NCBI RefSeq assembly: GCF_001274935.1
Contig: NZ_LILC01000023.1
Coordinates: forward strand, 62,001 to 126,000
Length of the DNA: 64,000 bases
DNA from: Priestia koreensis
Lineage (GTDB): Bacteria; Bacillota; Bacilli; Bacillales; Bacillaceae_H
Direction of reading: 5' to 3'
The notes under the pieces are model-generated. The model was not told where the DNA came from, ran no database searches, and saw only the letters and a list, made by a program, of their open reading frames with translations. Below, in pieces: positions 62,767-64,000 of the stretch; position 1 is the stretch's first letter; every line of letters begins with the position of its first letter. The translations under genes and the position numbers were made by a program.

Positions 62767-64000
62767 CTATTGAAGAGCACCTAACACAAGATCCTTTAAC
62801 TCACGCTTCACGATTTTTCCGAGCGTGTTTTTCGGAAGCTCACGAACAAACTCCACTTGGGGTACCTTGTAGTCCGCTACGCGTGATTGAAGATTCGCAA
62901 TAACGTCCTTTTCAGTAAGAGAGCTATTCGCATCTTTTACGACGTACGCACGCGGAATCTCTCCCCAAAAGTCATCCGGAATCCCAATTACCGCTACTTC
63001 TAATACACCATCCATATGCTGAATAATTTCTTCTAGCTGAATAGGATACACGTTATCACCACCGCGCACAATGACGTCTTTATAACGTCCCATAATGTAT
63101 AAGAAGCCGTCACTGTCTAATTTTCCGGCATCGCCCATATGGAACCATCCGTCAGTGAAAACCTGCTCCGTTGCTTCTTCGTTATTCCAATACCCTTTAA
63201 ATACGTAAGGACTCTTCACCATAATTTCGCCTACTTCACCTTGTGGGAGAGTTTCCCCTGTGTCAGGATCCGCGATTTTAATTTGGACGCCTGGAACAGC
63301 TTTTCCAACCGAATCTGCCTTGCTTTCACCCATATCATGACGCCAAGCGCTGACGACCCATGCCTCGGTGCTTCCGTAGCCTTCCATCATGAAAATGCCT
63401 TGTTTTTCATATTCATAGATGAGGCTTGCTGGCACCTTCGTTCCACCTGCTGCTGCATATTTAAACGTTTCAGGTTTGCCTCCTCTTTCCTTGAGTTCCT
63501 CAAGCATATACGTATAAACGGACGGGAATCCAAGCATCATATGAATTCCTTCGCGCTCAATCGTATCCCAAATCGTTTTCGGTGTGGAATCAATTTCAAA
63601 AATGATGGTAATTCCAGACGTAATGGAATTAAACAGATTTAAGATTCCACTCATGTGAAACAGTGGATGAACCGCTAAGAAACGACCGCCCTCTTTGACA
63701 GGACGTTTGGCGGCTTCTTTAAAATAAGCATCCAATCCATCGTGCGTGATCATGCAGCCTTTTGCATTCCCCGTTGTTCCTGACGTAAACAGCATAAACG
63801 CCGTTTCTTCCCCTGTTAGTGAAACAGACGGCTCTTCCATTGAGTGCTCTGCGAAAATTTGCTCATATGCCTCAGTTGTATGGAATCCTTTTTCTGCTTG
63901 AATCATGTGCGGAACAATCTGATTTTCTTTTGCATTCTTCACATGATCAGCAAACTCCTCATCATAAAAAAGAACGGTTGGTTTCGCTGTCTGAAGTAAA
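62767..64000 (-). CDS. Acyl-CoA synthetase, 5' end outside window
   Basis: The open frame continues past the window edge, so about 411 C-terminal residues are seen. It begins in the N-terminal domain (TAKPTVLFYDEEFADHV). Motifs: FMLFTSGTTGNAKGCMITHDG, MEGYGSTEAWVVSAWR, MGDAGKLDSDGFLYIMGRYKDVIVRGGDNVYP, and the catalytic lysine in NTLGKIVKRELK. It is closely related to the enzyme at 15403, with long shared stretches (KGYWNNEEAT, FWGE-x-P). Substrate unknown; carboxylic-acid activation is secure. Confidence 0.9.
   Translation of the reverse strand, partial: LLQTAKPTVLFYDEEFADHVKNAKENQIVPHMIQAEKGFHTTEAYEQIFAEHSMEEPSVSLTGEETAFMLFTSGTTGNAKGCMITHDGLDAYFKEAAKRPVKEGGRFLAVHPLFHMSGILNLFNSITSGITIIFEIDSTPKTIWDTIEREGIHMMLGFPSVYTYMLEELKERGGKPETFKYAAAGGTKVPASLIYEYEKQGIFMMEGYGSTEAWVVSAWRHDMGESKADSVGKAVPGVQIKIADPDTGETLPQGEVGEIMVKSPYVFKGYWNNEEATEQVFTDGWFHMGDAGKLDSDGFLYIMGRYKDVIVRGGDNVYPIQLEEIIQHMDGVLEVAVIGIPDDFWGEIPRAYVVKDANSSLTEKDVIANLQSRVADYKVPQVEFVRELPKNTLGKIVKRELKDLVLGALQ

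Overview
The window is typical of an endospore-forming member of the Bacillaceae. Base composition is AT-rich, ribosome sites are strong AGGAGG types, TTG starts are frequent, and the genes (proBA/proI, recQ, YdjO, YxcD, DUF1272 and DUF2164 families, a BclA-like collagen protein, many sporulation-type promoters) fit a Bacillus/Priestia-like genome. The genus is inference only.

Layout. 1-7658 (minus) is most of one giant DUF11-repeat protein without a signal peptide, cut by the window edge. 7837-9731 is a divergent murR/murQ pair for muramic-acid-6-phosphate recycling. 9831-13600 holds a PD-(D/E)XK-type protein, an internally duplicated unknown protein behind a LexA-like (SOS) box, two paralogous small spore-type proteins, a helical unknown and a 53-residue protein with 14 cysteines. 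13636-19859 is general metabolism: VanW-family protein, MarR regulator, acyl-CoA ligase, ABM-domain monooxygenase, NUDIX hydrolase and a cobalamin-binding-like protein.

20127-40793 reads as one spore-surface glycoprotein island. It starts with a collagen-like protein (NTTRR-F1-like head, about 190 G-P-T/G-A-A triplets, BclA-like C-terminal domain). Glycosyltransferases follow: three paralogous GT4-type, one GT2-TPR, one GT2 and one tandem GT2. The nucleotide-sugar enzymes are a WbpA-type UDP-GlcNAc 6-dehydrogenase, a Gfo/Idh 3-dehydrogenase, a DegT aminotransferase, a hexapeptide acyltransferase and two SDR epimerase/decarboxylases. A SAM methyltransferase, an amidinotransferase-fold enzyme, a DUF4855-like protein and two small spore-type proteins complete it. 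At least eight promoters here and beside neighbouring spore genes match the mother-cell sigma-K pattern (AC, 16-17 nt, CATANNNTA). I infer that the island makes and attaches a glycan, probably built on acetamido sugars, to threonines of the collagen repeat late in sporulation.

42445-50138 (minus) is a tightly coupled five-gene operon: SWIM zinc finger, HEAT-like repeats, MoxR AAA+ ATPase, DUF5682 (TraB/ChaN-like) and VWA domain. Its promoter overlaps a second LexA-like box. It is the best candidate here for an incompletely described, possibly damage-induced ATPase system.

50421-64000 is mostly housekeeping: lipoprotein, DUF1206 membrane protein, YibQ-type deacetylase, YxcD pair, the proline genes proI-proB-proA, a small membrane protein, YdjO, RecQ with a divergent RQC-minor-type protein, and a second acyl-CoA ligase cut by the window end.
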